Shown here piece after piece: positions 60,201-64,000 of a DNA stretch of 64,000 bases (its first letter is position 1; each line of letters begins with the position of its first letter). This DNA comes from Coriaria nepalensis. Its lineage: Eukaryota; Streptophyta; Magnoliopsida; Cucurbitales; Coriariaceae. A program made the position numbers and the translations under genes. The notes beneath the pieces were generated by a model. It was not told the DNA's origin. It saw only the letters and a program-made list of their open reading frames with translations, and did not search any database. Where the stretch lies: the NCBI GenBank assembly GCA_027186245.1, contig CP114483.1:3234001-3298000 (forward strand), given 5' to 3'.

Positions 60201-62969
60201 AAAGGTTATGAAATCCGTGTGTATATTTCGAGCATGGTTGGTATTATGTAGCACACCTATATGTCAGTTTGAATGAATATATGCTGTGTTTTTATGACCC
60301 GTAGAATGGCAGCAATCTTAACAGTGTGAAAAGAAATATATTTTTTTTTAAAAAAAAAGGCTCTTTTTAGCTCATCAGAATCATGAAGATGATTGATGGC
60401 TGTGGGTTTGGTAGCTTAATTTCTTGTTTCACCTGAACATTTTGTTTTTAGACGTGATTTGGGTTTCCTTTGGTCACCAATAACATTGTAGTACTGTGAA
60501 TGTAATACTGTATTATCTTCTTCTTAAGTATAAAGAATATATTTGTGACTGCAATGTAACAGTATGACGATTACACGTGCGCGAATAGAAACTTCAATTC
60601 CTCGCAAGCATGGCCCTGCTATTGCTGGTTATGAGACTGTATGATATTTGCTAAACTGGATTTATTTTTCTAGATTCAAAATGTACTTGATGGCATTGTA
60701 CTAGCTTGAAGGACTTATGAGCCCTTTCTTTTTGTCTTTGACAGGCCTTGAATAAATTCTTTGAGAATGTTTTACAGGTAAATTTCTATCGGGGTCCTAA
60801 TTTTTTTGTACCTATGCCGCCTTGTGCTGCTCATAAATGTTTACCTCCTGTATGAAACAAACTACAGAAAGAAATGTTACATGTTCTAACAGGTCAAAAT
60901 GTTCTTATTATTGTAGGCTTTCCTAAAACATGTTGATTTCAACGTTGTCCGGTGTGCAGTCATCGCAAGTCCTGGTTTTACTAAGGTGCACACATCTTTG
61001 AATGAAAACTTTTGTTAGCAGTTTTAGCATGAAAGCACTAACATGTTCTAAGGCCAGTCTTGTTTGATGAAGTTTTCCTGTTGCCACCATCTGAAAAAAG
61101 CTGTTTTTTCTGCAATTTACTCTGATTATTGGTTCTGATTGTAATTATGTGCTTCAGGATCAATTTCATCGGCACTTACTGTTGGAGGCAGAAAGAAGAC
61201 AGCTGAGACCTATTATTGAGAATAAGTCACGCATAGTTTTAGTGCACACTAGCTCAGGATACAAGTATGACTGCTATCTTTTCTGCCTGTGTTTTGCTGG
61301 TTATGGGAGGCAAAATTGTTTGGACATTTGACTATAATTAACCTGCTAGTCATCTGAAATTTTTTTGTAGACTGATGGAAGGTTGTGGTTTCATTAGTCT
61401 TGATGTTTCACATTATACATTTTCTTGATTCTAGACGGCTACAGCATTTGAAAGAAATTTTAGAAACAACTGAAACTCAATATTAATGATCAACAGAAAC
61501 TGAAAAGCACTCCCATTCCACGTCAAGCATCAAACTTAGTCTAACGATCTCAACATTTTAAGGCCAATGAGACTAAATAAGTCTAGAATTCTATGTTATC
61601 TGTAAGACAAGACTGAGTATCGATTTATGAACTGCCATTTCTTTGGGGAAATGTTTAGTCATTTAGTAGCGCATCAGTAAATATCATGAAACTATAAATT
61701 TTGGCTATTGTGTTCTAGAAATACTAGTGTCTAGCGATGACTATTTCCATTCTTTTCATCATTATTATTGTTTGTCATTTAATTTCTATGAACAGGCATA
61801 GTTTGAAAGAGGTTTTGGATGCTCCAAACGTCATGAATATGATAAAAGACACCAGAGCAGCAAAAGAGGTTCTATGGATATTATATTTTCAACTTGTCCA
61901 TTTTGAGAGATTTCTCTTCCATTAGTCCTAGTACTAGTTTATAGATTTTTTTAGTAGAAACTTCTCTTCTTTTTGCCTTTTCTCTAGGTGCGAGTGCTAA
62001 AGGATTTCTTCAACATGCTCTCAAATGTGGGTTCTCATTCCGAGTGCAAGGCTTTAGTCCTCGTTTCTTTTCTTTCATTATAATTGAGATGCAAAACCAA
62101 AAATCCTGAGACACAACACAGCATCACTGCCATGCTTTGCTTAGAAATGATTCCATTGCATTATGGAATTGGAAGGGAACTTCGTCCTTAATAGGCTGAG
62201 TTAGCTTATGTACTGTGCAGGACCCAGAGCGTGCATGCTATGGCCCAAAGCATGTAGAGGTTGCTCATGAACGAATGGCTGTCCAAATGCTTCTCATCAC
62301 AGATGATCTCTTTAGGCAAGTACCAGTCTAGTCTAAAACAAATTTCAGGCTAGATGAGGTTCAGCTTCATAAAATATCAGATTTAATTATAAGTACCCCT
62401 TTCACAGTTTCGTTTATTCAAAGCCATAGTGGTATTCCATGCTGTCCCAATGTCCATTTCCTTGGCATATTATAAATGAAGCTTTTAAGTGCTAAAATTA
62501 TTGAGGGGGTTCCAAATTTTGAATGAGATAAATTTACTTGTCCACAGGAATGCTGATATAGCAGTACGGCAAAAGTATGTCAATTTGGTTGACTCGGTGA
62601 AGAGATCAGGCGGCACTGTTCATATTTTTTCATCTCTGCATGTCTCTGGAGAACGTAAGTTTGAATTCTCTCTTCTACATTGTCTTATATCCCTCTTATA
62701 GGCAAAATGTCCTTCCCATTAGGATTCAAATAAGTCAAACACTCGTAGGGAATTGTTGAAACTTTCTCAAGTTGATTTCAACCACTTGCTTCCTCATTCT
62801 CACTAATATTAAGCTCAAAACTGTATAATGATCCATAAAATCTTCTTATCCTGTTTACTTTTTTTTTCTTTCCTTTCTTTTTGGGAAATGAACAGAACTA
62901 GCACAAATAACTGGAATTGCAGCGATCCTACGTTTTCCTCTGCCGGACTTGGAAGATATTGAGATGTAA
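57232..62969 (+). CDS. PEL1: PELOTA (Dom34) ribosome-rescue factor
   Basis: With HBS1, Pelota/Dom34 splits stalled ribosomes and starts no-go and non-stop mRNA decay in the cytosol. Sixteen exons: 57232-57282, 57401-57483, 58116-58194, 58873-58947, 59050-59106, 59854-59899, 59979-60054, 60563-60638, 60745-60777, 60917-60985, 61158-61264, 61796-61868, 61988-62026, 62221-62315, 62548-62654, 62896-62969; the phase closes at 379 residues, the family norm. The Lsm-like N domain starts [17 protein letters not shown]. The eRF1-like middle domain ([28 protein letters not shown]) lacks GGQ, as expected. The C domain includes [20 protein letters not shown] and ends with [20 protein letters not shown] and [14 protein letters not shown]. 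Intron 14 begins with GC instead of GT. In intron 2 the donor is GTAAG|GT, so the obvious upstream GTAAGG is coding. Confidence 0.96.
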
Positions 62970-63525
62970 TTAATTCTTGAGCAGGAAACGATTAGTGTGT
63001 TTATTTCTCATGTCCAACATAATCAATCTATAATTTGATTAATTATGTAAAATTTTATCAAAAACCCAAAATTTGTAGTTGGAAGTTTGATCTAAATACA
63101 TGTATCATAACCGATTTTATAGAAGAACCCACACTTTTCATCAACCTTCTTCTATCTTACGTGTATATCCTACTTATTCTCATCTTGATTCAAATCTCCT
63201 TTTGGAAGTGAGAAGTTTTTTAAGCTTAAAAGGCTTTGGGGTAATCTTCATCCCATATGCAGCTTCAACCCAGCCAAGTTCAATATGACCAACATATTTA
63301 TATATTCATATAGTCCTATATGATAGTAGATGAAGCTTAATCTAATTCCGCAATAACCAGCAAGGCAAGCTTTTAAAAACTGCAACATATTCATAAAACG
63401 ATTACAGCTGACAGAGTAACAGTCATAAGACATCATTTCCACACACAATGCTTAGCTAGTAGCAGATAGAGGACCTTAACCTTGAACCATAGTACATAAA
63501 CCATAGACTGACAACAATACCATCA
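62970..63525. other. Intergenic region between convergent PELOTA and dynamin genes
   Basis: The genes point at each other, so both 3' UTRs lie here. AT-rich, with no coding or element signal. Confidence 0.6.
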
Positions 63526-64000
63526 CTAATCATCATAATTAGAGATTGAATCCATAATATTACCTACAACAACCTTAGACTCCTTGAGTAACTTGATACT
63601 ATTCTTCAACTTCCCACGCTTCACGGCATGAGAAGGCGATTCTTCAAGCATTCTCTCTAACCCTCCACAAGTCGGACTCATCAACTCTCCAACGATTTCG
63701 CTCTCCATCTCATTGTTCACCAAATTCTGAATCCCAAACTGCAGATACAGAACGGAGCAGTCAACCAATCTCCTCAACACGATCTTCCAATAAGCAACCA
63801 TTCTCATCTTCAAGTCGAATGCTTGAGGCAAAGCATCTGGATATTCCCATAGATTCCCTACTTCAATCTGGCCAAACCCTGCAAGAGTTACCCAAGTAGG
63901 CCTATAGTCTGTCCTTAACACCCCCTTTATAAATTCATCTTGTAAAGCCATGAGTCTGTTCCATTCTGCAAGGTATTCTTGATCGCAAGTGTAATCTACA
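63526..64000 (-). CDS. DRP4-type dynamin-related protein, C-terminal part
   Basis: Open on the minus strand from the window edge to a stop at 63526: 158 codons including the stop, with no start inside the window (the ATG at 63951 is internal). The reading begins VDYTCDQEYLAEWNRLM. It contains LMALQDEFIKGVLRTDYRPTW-like text and GFGQIEVGNLWEYPD, then a helical stretch (AYWKIVLRRLVDCSVLYLQF, LERMLEESPSHAVKR) typical of the dynamin stalk and GTPase effector domain. The match is to plant DRP4C-like proteins, which lack PH and Pro-rich domains. DRP4-family genes are often intronless or have few introns, in line with this long frame. The GTPase domain lies beyond position 64000. Confidence 0.88.
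   Translation of the reverse strand, partial: VDYTCDQEYLAEWNRLMALQDEFIKGVLRTDYRPTWVTLAGFGQIEVGNLWEYPDALPQAFDLKMRMVAYWKIVLRRLVDCSVLYLQFGIQNLVNNEMESEIVGELMSPTCGGLERMLEESPSHAVKRGKLKNSIKLLKESKVVVGNIMDSISNYDD

Overview
This is nuclear DNA of a flowering plant, most likely a woody eudicot. Genes carry many short exons separated by AT-rich GT-AG introns. The products are plant proteins: a ZED1-related pseudokinase, a plastid FMN hydrolase, plastid glutaredoxin S14, a PPR protein, a plant NLR and a DRP4-type dynamin. LTR/Copia retrotransposons lie inside genes. I cannot name the species.

Layout, left to right. 1-1406: intergenic, with a SINE-like remnant. 1407-2405 (+): single-exon ZRK-type pseudokinase. 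3357-16602 (-): 21-exon SCY1-like pseudokinase/HEAT gene, with a small hAT-type element in one intron and an RT-deleted Copia element in another. 17305-19376 (+): 7-exon plastid FMN hydrolase. 20468-31591 (+): NB-ARC-LRR gene, dead from an in-frame TGA and a 6.96-kb Copia insertion in an LRR exon. 31880-32585 (+): broken partial copy of the next gene. 32824-35085 (+): 3-exon CGFS glutaredoxin S14. 36328-39871 (-): 9-exon membrane protein of unknown function. 40853-45323 (-): 14-exon OXA1/ALB3-family insertase with TPR tail. 45438-51821 (+): PPR pseudogene split by a third Copia element. 52620-56700 (-): tandem array of a small cysteine-rich membrane or secreted protein, one intact copy and three broken. 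57232-62969 (+): 16-exon PELOTA. 63526-64000 (-): 3' end of a DRP4-type dynamin gene that runs off the window.

Exon boundaries were assigned by eye from GT-AG (once GC-AG) sites. They were kept only where the reading phase closed over the whole gene. For the SCYL, FMN hydrolase, GRXS14, membrane protein, OXA2-type and PELOTA genes the phases close exactly, at 794, 266, 179, 626, 567 and 379 residues.

The genes do not form one pathway. Most are housekeeping (tRNA export, flavin turnover, Fe-S handling, membrane protein insertion, ribosome rescue). Between them lie fast-evolving pieces (ZRK, NLR, PPR, cysteine-rich array) that have taken most of the damage. The three Copia elements are each bounded by 5-bp target duplications and belong to three different families. 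The least explained parts are the cysteine-rich array with its co-duplicated gene scrap, and the unknown three-TM protein.
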